Shown here piece after piece: positions 44,499-54,800 of a stretch of 64,000 bases of DNA (the stretch's first letter is position 1; each line of letters opens with the position of its first letter). The stretch is from UBA4416 sp040386075 (GTDB taxonomy: Bacteria; Bacteroidota; Bacteroidia; B-17B0; Aurantibacillaceae). Under the pieces are notes generated by a model. That model was not told the origin of the DNA. It ran no database searches and saw nothing but the letters and a program-made list of their open reading frames with translations. The DNA lies in the NCBI GenBank assembly GCA_040386075.1, contig JAZKGE010000032.1, positions 1-64,000 of the forward strand, given 5' to 3'. Both the position numbers and the translations under genes were made by a program.

Positions 44499-47400
44499 TT
44501 ATTGTATAATTACTTTAACGCTTCTGGTTTTTTTACTGCTTGTGAAATTCAGTATATACATTCCTTTTCCAAAAGGCAATAAATTGATTTCTTTTTTAAG
44601 ATTTCCATTCACATCTATTAATTGCTCTGAATACACTTTCTGTCCAACTACATTAATAATTTCCAGTTGATAATTTTCTTTAGAAACAGAAGACAGATCA
44701 ATGGTAATATTACCAGAGCTTGGATTTGGGTATACATTGATATGAGCATTGTCATCCAGGCCTGCGAGACCGGTTACCAATGAATTGTATAAATTAATAT
44801 TATCCAGATAAATAGCCTGCCCATAAAAGCCTCTGTTTTGAAAAGCAAACATAACGCTTGGTTGTCCTGCATAACTTAACAGATCAATGGTATCTTTTTT
44901 CCATTGGGTTGAGGTTGGAGTGAATATGGAGCTGGTTTTATCGGGAGCAGTTGCCAATGCTGTATTTCCTTTGACATAAAGTTGTGTATAGGTCACCCCA
45001 CAATCTATAGATACTAAAACGGCAAGAGTATCATTGTTTACACTGCTGTATCTTGCATAAGCCCTATCAAACGTGAGAACAGGATGGGAAGAAGAACTAA
45101 AATCATATTTTGCAGTTCTTAATTCATCGCGTTTTCTGTTAACATCATTATTATAGTTATCAAAATAAACGGATTGTGAACTTGTACCAAATCCTCCGGT
45201 TGAAGTGCTATGCTCCCACATAATGGCATCATTACCACTATCATAGTTCTCCCAATTAGCCGGGGTAACAGATGTTGCAAAACCTTCAGTAAACGGAATA
45301 ACTTGCGGTGATGTGACATTGATGTATGATGTTTTAGTTACAGAATTTGCTCCGTTACTATTCGAAACAGTTAATGTTACATTATAAATTCCGGTAGCAG
45401 GGTAACTAACAGTTGGATTTTGAACATTGGAGGTTGATGGTGACCCACCTGCAAAGGTCCAGTTCCAACTTGTTGGGTTACCTATACTTAGATCGGTAAA
45501 TGTAACTGATTGATTAACGCAGATTGTGTTTGTATTGGAAGCAAAATCTGGGGCAGGCGCTAAACTTGTGTTAAGGGGAAGTTCCCATACTCCTCTGCCA
45601 TAATAAGCAACTCGTAATAAACTGGCCGCTGTTCCGGGATTATACATCATAAGATCTCTGATACCGGCTACCGAAGGTAAATTGTAAGTTATGTTTGTCC
45701 AGTTTACCATGCTTATGTCCTTATAATATACACCATTAGAGGAACACACATACATGGCTTCATTGGTACTGAACTCGTCATGATAAATTTTTATAATGTT
45801 TACGGTTGGTAAATTTGCAGACACATTTGTCCAGGTAGCGCCTTTATTAATTGAGCGATATACTTTGTTGCCGCAGGAGATATATACAACATTAGAATTT
45901 GTTTTTACACTGGCAATGTTTGCTATTAAACCAGTTCCACCAGGTGTTGTGTAATTTGTGAAAGTTGGTGTTACCGCTAAAGCGTTATCACTCCTGTAAA
46001 TTTTATTGTTTGCTGTTATAATATAAAGTATAGTTGAATCGGCTTGAGATGAATTTATTGCTTTCACCGTTTGGTTAAATGTACTTATTTGGTTCCAAGT
46101 TGGGCTTGCATTATTCAAGTCAGTTGTTCTCCAGATATTTTGTTCGCCACTAAATGCAAGTGTGTTTATTTTTTTTGTAAATTCTAATACAATATCATTA
46201 TCAGGAGTGAAAGGTAAATTGTAACTGATTTCATTTCCATTAACGGGTCTTCTTTCTCCATTTTCATAATAGTATACTACATTATTGGTAAGGTAATCAA
46301 AAGAAGATCTGCTTCCCCAGTCGCCACCTCTATTGGTTCTCCACGAATTTGACTGAAAATAAAGTTCTCCATTATCCTGCGTGCCAATGCTTATCATATC
46401 TCTTCTAATTGGACTTTGAGAAGCGTGATAAATTTCAGTTGCGCCCAGTTCATCACTTTTCGGCACCCAATTGTCGCCAAGATCATTACTTAACCACACC
46501 CCGCCGTCATTTACATTAAATAATTTATTTGGAAATGCAGGATGAAATTTAATACCATGCATATCCGTATGTAATTGATCCCACCAATCTGTCAGTTGGG
46601 TCCAGGTTACACCTCCGTCAGTACTTCGCCATACTACATGAGCTACAACAAAAACAGTGTTTGCATTCGTTGGGTCAGCAGTCATTCCAAAATTATAGTC
46701 ACCTTGTCCACCTCCGGTTGCATCATAACCTACTAAACTTTGTGATGGATTATGATATACAGTTGTGAAACTATTGCCGCCATCAATTGATTTTAAAATG
46801 GTGCCTTCATCTGTGATCATTCCGAGATACACTATATTTGGGTTTGAGGCACTTACTGCCATTCGCATACCATTACCACTTCCTCCTCCCGGAATAACAA
46901 CACCATTTGTAATTTGTGTCCATGTGCTTCCAAAATCCAGTGAACGCCAAAATTCGGAATAGGTGCACGCATACAGTATGCTGGAGCTTCCTGGTTTAAA
47001 TTGCATATCTGTAAAGTCGCCACCAGTTTTTACTAAACCCCAGCTTGCACCGGCATTTGTTGATTTGTAAATTCCGTTATCAGTAGCAGTAACTAAAACG
47101 TTAGTGTTGGTTGGGTCCATTAAGATCTCAATTGGTAATCTGTTTCCCATGCCTGTTGTTGATTGGGCCCAGTTTTGCCCTCCGTCTATGCTTTTCCAAA
47201 TGCCAAAATCAGTTGAATAGTAATTTGGATCGCCAGTTCCTAAATAAATGACATTATCGTTAGTGTAATCTATGCAAGCAGATGCGCAGGCTGTTGAAGG
47301 TAATTTATCCGTGCCTGTTTTAACCCAAGTAGCAGCACTATCAGAGCTTATCCATAAACCGCCCGATGCACTTACAGCATACATTTTCAATGGATCGGTA

Positions 47401-47570
47401 GGGTGAAATTTTAACTGACAAACCCGTCCTATACCATTTACCTGTCCGCTTTCGTTTGTTGGAAAAAGGCTTGGCCCTGTTTGTTCCCATACAGTGCCTG
47501 GCTGCGACAAACAGATCGTTGCTATTAGTAGTAAAAAAGTTGTTGCAGTATGACTGATTTTAAAACGCAT
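44499..47570 (-). CDS. BNR/sortilin-like repeat exoprotein with PKD and T9SS type A domains
   Basis: 1023 residues from ATG 47570 (MRFKISHTATTFLLLIATICLSQ), chosen because an upstream start at 47621 would put 17 residues before the signal peptide and overlap the previous gene. Residues about 25-660 hold many BNR-type blocks (GGLWISSDSAATWVKTG, IWKSIDGGQNWAQS, GIYKSTNAGASWG, VWRSTDGGVTWTQ) that form beta-propellers like the Vps10/sortilin domain. A PKD domain (about 687-745), a jellyroll MAM-like region (about 755-930) and a T9SS type A domain from INVYPNPSSG (about 942) follow. It lies 23 bases after the 143-residue secreted protein gene, probably in one operon. Confidence 0.88.
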   Translation of the reverse strand: MRFKISHTATTFLLLIATICLSQPGTVWEQTGPSLFPTNESGQVNGIGRVCQLKFHPTDPLKMYAVSASGGLWISSDSAATWVKTGTDKLPSTACASACIDYTNDNVIYLGTGDPNYYSTDFGIWKSIDGGQNWAQSTTGMGNRLPIEILMDPTNTNVLVTATDNGIYKSTNAGASWGLVKTGGDFTDMQFKPGSSSILYACTYSEFWRSLDFGSTWTQITNGVVIPGGGSGNGMRMAVSASNPNIVYLGMITDEGTILKSIDGGNSFTTVYHNPSQSLVGYDATGGGQGDYNFGMTADPTNANTVFVVAHVVWRSTDGGVTWTQLTDWWDQLHTDMHGIKFHPAFPNKLFNVNDGGVWLSNDLGDNWVPKSDELGATEIYHASQSPIRRDMISIGTQDNGELYFQSNSWRTNRGGDWGSRSSFDYLTNNVVYYYENGERRPVNGNEISYNLPFTPDNDIVLEFTKKINTLAFSGEQNIWRTTDLNNASPTWNQISTFNQTVKAINSSQADSTILYIITANNKIYRSDNALAVTPTFTNYTTPGGTGLIANIASVKTNSNVVYISCGNKVYRSINKGATWTNVSANLPTVNIIKIYHDEFSTNEAMYVCSSNGVYYKDISMVNWTNITYNLPSVAGIRDLMMYNPGTAASLLRVAYYGRGVWELPLNTSLAPAPDFASNTNTICVNQSVTFTDLSIGNPTSWNWTFAGGSPSTSNVQNPTVSYPATGIYNVTLTVSNSNGANSVTKTSYINVTSPQVIPFTEGFATSVTPANWENYDSGNDAIMWEHSTSTGGFGTSSQSVYFDNYNNDVNRKRDELRTAKYDFSSSSHPVLTFDRAYARYSSVNNDTLAVLVSIDCGVTYTQLYVKGNTALATAPDKTSSIFTPTSTQWKKDTIDLLSYAGQPSVMFAFQNRGFYGQAIYLDNINLYNSLVTGLAGLDDNAHINVYPNPSSGNITIDLSSVSKENYQLEIINVVGQKVYSEQLIDVNGNLKKEINLLPFGKGMYILNFTSSKKTRSVKVIIQ

Positions 47571-47593
47571 AAACGGGTAGTTTTTAAATAAAC

Positions 47594-48025
47594 TTAATTT
47601 TTTTGTTGTTGGTCTTGCCATAATTTTAAACGAGCATCAGCATCTAAAATGGTTCCATCTTCTTGCACGTATGGCTCTGTTTTTAATTTCCAGTGCTTGT
47701 ATTTTTTTACATCTAACGCATATTTTTTTATTTCTTCTTCATCGCGTTCTTCTTTAGATTTGAACCAACGGCTTAAAAATGATCTTTTTGACTCTGCTGT
47801 TTTCGATTGACCAATGATCTCATCTTCTTCTTTCGGTTGTTTCCGTTTTTCCCAAAATTGATCATATGCTTTTACAGTTTCAAAATAATTTGCTTTAGGG
47901 TCATTCATCATTTCGATCCAATATGGCTTTTTGGAATAATTGATAGCTCTTTTTTGATTCTGAGCATATATCATAATGCTGTTAAGCATCATAACTGCTA
48001 ATATAATTATGTGTTTTAGTTTCAT
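47594..48025 (-). CDS. Small secreted protein upstream of the BNR exoprotein
   Basis: 143 residues; signal peptide about 1-22 (HIIILAVMMLNSIMIYAQ). The mature part is very charged, with PYWIEMMNDPKANYFETVKA followed by FWEKRK and later a KKYKHWKLKTEPYV segment. This pattern (EMMxDPxxNxxEVxxAFxxYW...KxYKRWE) is, as I recall, the N-terminal region of many Bacteroidetes BNR exoproteins, where it is fused to them; here it is a separate gene just upstream of such a protein. Function unknown; possibly a chaperone or anchoring partner. Confidence 0.75.
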   Translation of the reverse strand: MKLKHIIILAVMMLNSIMIYAQNQKRAINYSKKPYWIEMMNDPKANYFETVKAYDQFWEKRKQPKEEDEIIGQSKTAESKRSFLSRWFKSKEERDEEEIKKYALDVKKYKHWKLKTEPYVQEDGTILDADARLKLWQDQQQKN

Positions 48026-48067
48026 GATCGTTGTCGCAATTGATACTTATGATTTAAATCGCTTTAT

Positions 48068-48075
48068 CAAATTTA
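48068..48075 (-). promoter_or_regulatory. Candidate -7 element for the small secreted protein gene
   Basis: TAAATTTG on the minus strand, an exact TAnnTTTG match about 45 bases upstream of ATG 48025; the -33 box is not clear. Confidence 0.3.
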
Positions 48076-48169
48076 TAAATCAATTTAGATTTTACTAGTA
48101 TTAATTATGGTTAATATGATATTCCTAGTTAAAAATGCCTGTTTGGACCCCTTTTTCGCGCAAAGCCCT

Positions 48170-48201
48170 TTTGTTTTACCTTATTTTATGGTTTATCTTT
48201 T
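48170..48201 (+). promoter_or_regulatory. Candidate promoter of the methyltransferase-glycosyltransferase gene
   Basis: TTTG (48170-48173), 20 bases, TATCTTTT (48194-48201), one mismatch. Start near 48207, about 35 bases before GTG 48243. The rest of the 217-bp divergent gap is AT-rich with no further clear signal. Confidence 0.4.
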
Positions 48202-48242
48202 AAATTAAACCTGTAAATTAGGCATCTTATTAAATTTATACA

Positions 48243-49661
48243 GTGCAGAACATTAAAGAATATTTTAACCACCTTGCTTCTAAAAGAAAAGGGCGCGGAC
48301 TTTCCAACTATTATTGGAAAGAGATCACCAATTATTGTAATTATTTTTCGCATGAGGATAGTTCGGTTTTGGAAGTTGGTTGCGGAAGCGGTGATTTATT
48401 AGCGGGAATTGCTGGTAGCAAAAAAACAGGAATTGATTTTAGTGAAGGACAAATTGCCTGGGCCAAAGAGAAACATGCCGGAAAAAACATAGAGTTCATT
48501 TTAATGGACGCCAATAATATTACTTTAACAGATAAGTATGATTTTATTGTGATCAGTAATGTTATTGGTTTTGTGGAAGATATACAGGCTGTGTTCGAAC
48601 AGGTAAAAAATGTTTGTCACCCAAACACAAAAGTTATTGTTCAGTACTATAACTCTTTATGGGAACCTGCTTTAAAATTTGCCGAACTCATAGGATTAAA
48701 AACTAAAACACCCACTCAAAACTGGCTTAATACAAAAGACGTTAATAATTTATTATTTGTTTCAGGTTTTGATGTATATAGGAACAGCAAACGATTTATT
48801 TTCCCTTTCTATATTCCGGTAATTGCCGAATTGCATAATTTAGTGTTAGCTAAATTCCCTATTTTCAGATTTTTTAGCTTGAATACCTATTCTTTTGCAA
48901 AACCTTTGCCAATAAGCAATCCGGAAGAGTACAAAACAAAATACTCTACAACAGTTGTAATTCCTGCGCGTAACGAAAGCGGCAATATTGAAAATGCGAT
49001 CACGCGTTTGCCGAAATTTGGTAAGCATGTGGAGATCATTTTTATTGAAGGAAATAGTACGGATGATACCTGGCAGAAAATTCAGGAGATCCAAAAAAAA
49101 TATGAAGGAACTCACGATATAAAAATTGGCCAGCAAAAAGGTAAAGGAAAAGCTGATGCTGTACGTGAAGGATATAAAATCGCAACCGGAGATATTTTAA
49201 TGATCCTGGATGCAGATTTAACAGTGCCACCTGAAGATATTCCAAAATTTTATGACGCTATTGCCGGAAGCAAAGGCGATTTCATTAATGGAACACGACT
49301 GGTTTATCCAATGGAAGGTGAGGCAATGCGTTTTTTAAACTATTTAGGGAATCATTTCTTCAGCTGGGTATTTACCTGGTTGTTAGACCAACGCTTTAAA
49401 GATACTTTGTGTGGAACTAAAGTGATGTTTAGAGAAGACTATATTAAATTGACCAAAAACAGAAAGTATTTTGGGGAGTTTGATCCATTTGGAGATTTTG
49501 ACTTGTTATTTGGTGCGCATAAATTGAATTTAAAGATCGTGGAAATTCCAATCAAGTACAGAGATAGAACATACGGAAGCACTAACATTTCCCGCTTTAA
49601 ACATGGTATTATTTTATTACGCATGTGTGCTTTTGCCAGCAGAAAATGTAAATTTATTTAA
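48243..49661 (+). CDS. Fused SAM methyltransferase and family 2 glycosyltransferase
   Basis: 472 residues from a GTG start. Residues 1-215 are a class I methyltransferase with the SAM motif VLEVGCGSGD (42-51) and acidic Asp65. Residues 236-460 are a GT2 fold: TVVIPARNESGNIE (237-250), DAD (323-325) for metal and nucleotide sugar, and a DPM1-like C-terminal part with FGDFDLLFGA and IKYRDRTYGSTNISRF. It resembles dolichyl/undecaprenyl-phosphate mannosyltransferases. No C-terminal membrane helices. One chain joining methyl and sugar transfer suggests action on a lipid-linked glycan. It heads a three-gene run. Confidence 0.9.
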   Translation: MQNIKEYFNHLASKRKGRGLSNYYWKEITNYCNYFSHEDSSVLEVGCGSGDLLAGIAGSKKTGIDFSEGQIAWAKEKHAGKNIEFILMDANNITLTDKYDFIVISNVIGFVEDIQAVFEQVKNVCHPNTKVIVQYYNSLWEPALKFAELIGLKTKTPTQNWLNTKDVNNLLFVSGFDVYRNSKRFIFPFYIPVIAELHNLVLAKFPIFRFFSLNTYSFAKPLPISNPEEYKTKYSTTVVIPARNESGNIENAITRLPKFGKHVEIIFIEGNSTDDTWQKIQEIQKKYEGTHDIKIGQQKGKGKADAVREGYKIATGDILMILDADLTVPPEDIPKFYDAIAGSKGDFINGTRLVYPMEGEAMRFLNYLGNHFFSWVFTWLLDQRFKDTLCGTKVMFREDYIKLTKNRKYFGEFDPFGDFDLLFGAHKLNLKIVEIPIKYRDRTYGSTNISRFKHGIILLRMCAFASRKCKFI

Positions 49662-49672
49662 TTGGTGTCATC

Positions 49673-50140
49673 ATGAACGAACGTATTTGGGTTTATACTT
49701 TAAGTAAAGAGTTAAGCAGTGAGCAATTAGTTGATTTTAATGATCGTTGTCGAAATTTTGTGAATAGCTGGACTGCGCACGATGTGAGTCTGGATGCTTC
49801 TTTTGAATTGTATCAGGATCGTTTATTGATCTTTAAAGTAAATGAGGATAAATACAATGCCAGCGGTTGTAGTATCGACAAGCAGGTTCGTTTTGTAAAA
49901 GAACTGGAGCAAAAATTTTCCATAGAATTATTGAACCGCTTACTGATAGCTTTTGTAAATTCAAACGATGAGATAGAAGTTGTAAAACAATCTCAAATTG
50001 CAGAATTATTAAAGAGCAAAGTCATTAACGAAAATACGATTGTATTTAATAATACTATTTCACAGTCTTCTGAATTAACTTCTAACTGGAAACAACCTTT
50101 AAATAAAACCTGGCTTTCGAAGTATTTACAGAATGCGTAA
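49673..50140 (+). CDS. Conserved Bacteroidetes protein, often mislabelled ABC transporter ATPase
   Basis: 155 residues, soluble. It matches a small family restricted, as far as I know, to Bacteroidetes: RIWVYTLSKELSSEQ, FVNSWTAHDVSLDASFEL, NASGCSIDKQVRFVKELE, and TIVFNNTI with a Trp-rich end. Databases often name it an ABC transporter ATPase, but no Walker A, Walker B or signature motif is present, so the name is unsupported. It lies 11 bases after the fusion gene and overlaps the cytochrome gene by eight bases, so all three are co-expressed. Confidence 0.82.
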   Translation: MNERIWVYTLSKELSSEQLVDFNDRCRNFVNSWTAHDVSLDASFELYQDRLLIFKVNEDKYNASGCSIDKQVRFVKELEQKFSIELLNRLLIAFVNSNDEIEVVKQSQIAELLKSKVINENTIVFNNTISQSSELTSNWKQPLNKTWLSKYLQNA

Positions 50141-50624
50141 AGTAAAAATTATAGCTGTTATATGTTTAGTTGTCATAGCAATGGTTATTTCGTATTCCTG
50201 CAAAAAAGACATCGGACAAAACCCATTACTGGCTTTTACAGACAAGGCCTTGCTCGATAGTGCAAAAAACACTGCAGCATTTATGTATTATAAAAATAAT
50301 CCGACCGCTATTTATTCGGGAACAAATGGCCCACATGGAGCATTCAAATTAAAATTCAACAAAATTGCTAATGCGGTTTTAACAGATGCCGGGAAATTGC
50401 CGGTCGGACAGCATTTTCCGGATGGATCGTTAGTTGTAAAGGAAATACCGTCTAATGGCATTTATGCTTTAATGTATAAGAGAGAAGGTTCCTGGATCTG
50501 GTCAGAAATAAATGGTGATGGCAGTGTCATCCATAGTGTGACTAAAGACCCGAGCTCAGCTTGTGTAGGTTGCCATTCTCAAACCGGACAAAGAGATCTG
50601 GTTGTGAGCTTTAATTTTTATTAA
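50133..50624 (+). CDS. Cytochrome P460-like lipoprotein
   Basis: 163 residues. A lipoprotein signal (AVICLVVIAMVISYSC, lipidated Cys23) precedes a P460-type domain with a heme-binding CVGCH at Cys144-His148 and the characteristic sequence GxYALMYKREGSWIWSEINGDG. Members bind heme covalently and some oxidise hydroxylamine or detoxify NO; whether this one does is not shown. The cross-linking Lys typical of true P460 is not evident to me. It is anchored in the outer membrane or faces the periplasm. It overlaps the previous gene by eight bases. Confidence 0.83.
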   Translation: MRKVKIIAVICLVVIAMVISYSCKKDIGQNPLLAFTDKALLDSAKNTAAFMYYKNNPTAIYSGTNGPHGAFKLKFNKIANAVLTDAGKLPVGQHFPDGSLVVKEIPSNGIYALMYKREGSWIWSEINGDGSVIHSVTKDPSSACVGCHSQTGQRDLVVSFNFY

Positions 50625-50650
50625 AAGAGCCGCCAATTAATTTTAAGAAT

Positions 50651-51820
50651 TCAATTTTGGTGTTCAAGTTCTTTTTTTCTCCGATCCAAAATGCGTTCAT
50701 GCCACTGAGTTTTTTCTAAACCTAAAATTACATCAGCAATTTCTAATTGTAAAAAAGTTGCAATTTTATGATCTGCCGAATTAGTCAAAATAATAATTCC
50801 TAAGCTGTCATTCGGAAAAATAGTTATTTGAGATCTGAAACCATTAATAGCGCCGCCGTGTTCGTTAAGCAAGTGATCTTTGTAAGTTCTTAAAGTTCTG
50901 CCCATTCCGTATAATTCAAAAGACAATTCTTTATCTTTTATGGTACCGGAACTTATTGTAAGAGGTTTCATAGTTTCCTGAATAACAGAATTAGGAATAA
51001 TTTCTTTATGATTATATGTTCCTTTTGATAATTGACAAATTACCCAATGTGATAAATCGATAATGTTTGAATTGATCCCGTTTGCCGGAGCAGAGGCTTT
51101 GGTTTGCCTGTAAAACTCTATAGGCACAATTGTTTTTTTGATAAAATCTGTTTTATAAGGCTTTGCATGATCTGATGTTTTTTCTAATTCTTCAATAATG
51201 AATACCGTATGATTCATATCAAGAGGAATTAGAATTTTTTCTCTAACATATTCTTCCCATGTTTTATTGGTTTTTAGTTTGATGATCTCCCCGGCTGCTA
51301 TATACATAACATTAGAATAAATGAATTTGGTTCTGATAGTTGCTACAGATTCATGGGATTTAATTTTGGCAAACACTTCTGTCCTTGTAAGATCAGAACC
51401 ATACCAAATCTCATCATTTCCTGAGAGTCCTGTTCTGTGACATAACATATCCCTTAAAGTAACTTCACTATTTAAAGTTGGGGTGTTAAACTCTATTTCA
51501 GGAACGATAGATTTAATCGGTTTATCATATTCTAATTTGCCCTCATTTACTATCATACCAATAACAGTGGATGTAAATAATTTTGAATTGGAGGCAATGG
51601 GGAATAACGTATTTGGTGTAACAGGTAGTTTATTCTCAAGATCTCTGTATCCAAAACCTTTGGCATAAATAAGTTTCCCGTTTTTAATTATTCCAATAGC
51701 ACAGCCAGGAACTTGCCAGTCGGAAATTATTTTTTCAACCCGTTTATCTATTAAATTGAGTGTGTCAGTTTGTCCAAAAAAGAAAGAGGGAATAAATAAT
51801 AAAGTGAATAGTTTATGCAT
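50651..51820 (-). CDS. Class C beta-lactamase-family serine hydrolase
   Basis: 389 residues; signal peptide about 1-16. Active-site motifs of the penicillin-binding/class C group: Ser77-Asn-Ser-Lys80 (SxxK), Tyr168-Ser-Asn170 (YxN) and HGG in the HGGAINGF segment (replacing KTG). The family contains esterases, D-aminopeptidases and peptidases rather than true AmpC in most Bacteroidetes. Secreted, probably periplasmic. It lies 38 bases after the amidohydrolase gene in the same direction, so the two may be co-transcribed. Confidence 0.92.
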   Translation of the reverse strand: MHKLFTLLFIPSFFFGQTDTLNLIDKRVEKIISDWQVPGCAIGIIKNGKLIYAKGFGYRDLENKLPVTPNTLFPIASNSKLFTSTVIGMIVNEGKLEYDKPIKSIVPEIEFNTPTLNSEVTLRDMLCHRTGLSGNDEIWYGSDLTRTEVFAKIKSHESVATIRTKFIYSNVMYIAAGEIIKLKTNKTWEEYVREKILIPLDMNHTVFIIEELEKTSDHAKPYKTDFIKKTIVPIEFYRQTKASAPANGINSNIIDLSHWVICQLSKGTYNHKEIIPNSVIQETMKPLTISSGTIKDKELSFELYGMGRTLRTYKDHLLNEHGGAINGFRSQITIFPNDSLGIIILTNSADHKIATFLQLEIADVILGLEKTQWHERILDRRKKELEHQN

Positions 51821-51858
51821 AGTATCTCATTCCTTTTGACCCGATAGGTGTATTACAT

Positions 51859-54800
51859 TTAAAACCCACTATCCTCAGTATCGCAATGAAAATGGTTCTG
51901 TTTTTTAGGTTGAGGTTTAATAACCTTAGCGCCTTTATTTTTTTCGATGATCAATTTAGCAATGATACGTGCACGTTCTTTTTTAATATCTTCCTGTAAT
52001 TTAGTGTCATCAGCTCTGTCGTAGTATACTTGCCCATCAATGATCGTTGTATTTACTTTGGCATAGATACTCAAAGGGTTATCAGTCCATAAAACAAGGT
52101 CACCTGATTTACCTACTTTAATACTTCCTACTTTATCATCAATGTGCAACATTTTTGCGGGGTTCAAGGTCACTAATTTTAAAGCCTGTACTTCTGTTAA
52201 ACCACCATACTTAATAGTTTTCGCCGCTTCCTGATTTAAACGTCTTCCCATTTCTGCATCATCGGAGTTGATAGCAGTATTCACACCTGCTTTGGTTAAC
52301 ATGGCAGCATTGTATGGAATAGCATCCATTACTTCCAGTTTATAAGCCCACCAGTCGGCAAAAGTTGATGCATTAGCTCCATGAGCTTTTATTTTATCCG
52401 CTAACTTATAACCTTCTAAAATGTGTGTAAACGTGTTTACTTTAAATTTCATACTATCAGCAACATGCATTAACATATTCACTTCGCTTTGTACGTAACT
52501 GTGACAAGTGATATAACGTTTACTATCCAGTATCTCTGCCATGGCTTCCATATCAAGGTCTCTGCGTGGGGAAGCAGTTTTACCGGTTTCCATTTGTTTT
52601 GGTGTTAATTTGCCAAAGTCAGCCATTTGTTTTTTATAAGCTGTTGCTCTTATAAAATAATCATAATACAGTTGTTCAACACCCATACGTGTTTGTGGGA
52701 ATCTCACCTGATCTGGGTTGGTACCGTTTGAATGTTTAACATTTTCTCCAAGTGCAAATTTGATGAAGCCTGGTGCATTTTCAAATTTAAATTCATCAGG
52801 GCTTTTTCCCCAACGTAGTTTGATCAAACAACTTTGTCCGCCAATTGGATTTGCAGAGCCATGTAACAATTGTGCCGTGGTAACGCCACCCGCTAGCTGA
52901 CGATATACATTGATATCCTCAGGATTGATCACATCACTCATTCTTACTTCAGCACTGCTGGCATCTGCGCCTTCATTTACACTAAACAGGGCAATGTGTG
53001 AATGTTCATCTACGATGCCAGGTGTTAGGTGCATTCCTTTGCCATCGATCACTTTAATGTTTCCACTTGTTGGCAAGCTCGCTCCAATGGCAGCTATTTT
53101 CCCATTCAACACATAAACATCCTGACCAGTTAAAATAGAATCTTTTTCGTTCGTCCAAACTGTAGCATTTTTAATTAATATACCATCATAACGTTTTTTG
53201 AACTTAGGCCAGCTGTCTTTTATTAAACCGGCGTTATCCGATTCAGGTTCTCCATATGCACCAAATGGATAGTATACTTTTCCAAATGTTATGGGTTCTT
53301 TTTTAGCTTCTCGGTTTTTTGCGGTATCAATTACATTGAGGTTATTCAATCTAAAATCAGTCCAGGTCCCATCAGTGTATTGACCTTTACCATAAAATGA
53401 TCTGGTGTTTTCATTGTAATTACCGGATAAGCGTAGTGCAAAGGTTGAATCGTAAGGAAAGCTCAACGTCAATAAATTGTTTTTAAATGTCACATTTGAT
53501 TTTGCCTTTGCACTGTCCTTCAACATAACAAGGCCCGAGTAATTTTCCTGTTCTTTGGTAATCACCACTTTATTGGAAGTTGCACCGTATATTAATTGAT
53601 ATGTACCGCTAATATCCGGAACTATAACATCAGCATAAACATGTTTCACACCATTGCTCCATGTTTCGTAAATGATAGCATCTTCTTCAAAGATCGATTT
53701 GGAAGTAATAAAAAAGTTAGCAAACATGCCTTGTTTCAAGCTTCCTATTTTGTCTTGCATGCCAACAAAACTGGCAGGGTTGTAGGTCAATGCTTTTATT
53801 GCCATTTTCTCTGATAAACCGTATTTAACAGCTTTTCGTAAATTTTTCAGGAATGCGGACCTGTCTTTCAGATCGGCAGATGTGACACAAAACGAGACAT
53901 TATTTTTTTCGAGCATAGCTAAATTGGCTGGCGCCATTTCCCAGTGTTTAAGGTCGGTTAGTGAAGCCTGTTCTGCATCAAAAGGGTCTTCCACATCAAT
54001 AGCATCAGGAAAGTTGATCGGGATGATGTATTTCGAAAAACTATTTTGAATATCATACAAACGCTGGTATTCATTTCCCCCACCTTTGATAATGTATTTT
54101 ACTTTAAATTCATCACCCACTTTTTTTCCGCGAATGTCATTGTATTTGTCGCCGCCTTCAAATATCGATGGTAATTCCTGTAATTTATTAAAAGCGTCAA
54201 GCGTAATGTTATATTCTGTTTTTGCTTGATTGGCTTTATACCATTCGGCATCATAATACGTTTGTCTTAATAAGGCTATGCCACCCATTAAAGATGATGG
54301 ATAATCCTGTGGTGAGCTACCTTTGTTAAAGGAATAAAAACCGGCTGCCCTGTCTTTTATCACACTTTCATTTTCTTTGGAATTACATAGATTCACTAAA
54401 GCGCCGCTGCCTCTTACAATACCGTCTTTTTGAACAGTCAATACACAGCCAAAGCCCAATTTTCGTAATTCGTCAGCTTTTTGTTGGTTATGTAAGAATA
54501 ATTTATAAGCCTCCACTTCGCTTCTGATCGCCTGATTCCACCCAAAGGCACCTTTTTTTGGCGCATCAGAATTATCCGCTCTTTTCACTTCAGGCATTCC
54601 GTAATCGCTATAAAGGTCAATAAAAGCAGGATAAATGTGTTTCCCTTTCAGATCTATCGTAACGGCATCTTTGCTCGAAACTAGTTTTTCTCCGGCATTT
54701 ACTATTCTGCCATCCTTTACAAACAAAGTGGCATTAACTATAGTAACATCAGCATCCACATGTAGGGTGCAATTAGTAAAAACATATAAGGTATGAATAT

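Noticed and set aside
49673..50140. Annotation as ABC transporter ATPase
   Set aside because: No P-loop, Walker B or signature motif; the name appears to be a database carry-over.
50651..51820. Beta-lactamase resistance gene
   Set aside because: The SxxK and YxN motifs fit the family but KTG is replaced by HGG, typical of esterase/peptidase members, so drug resistance is not supported.
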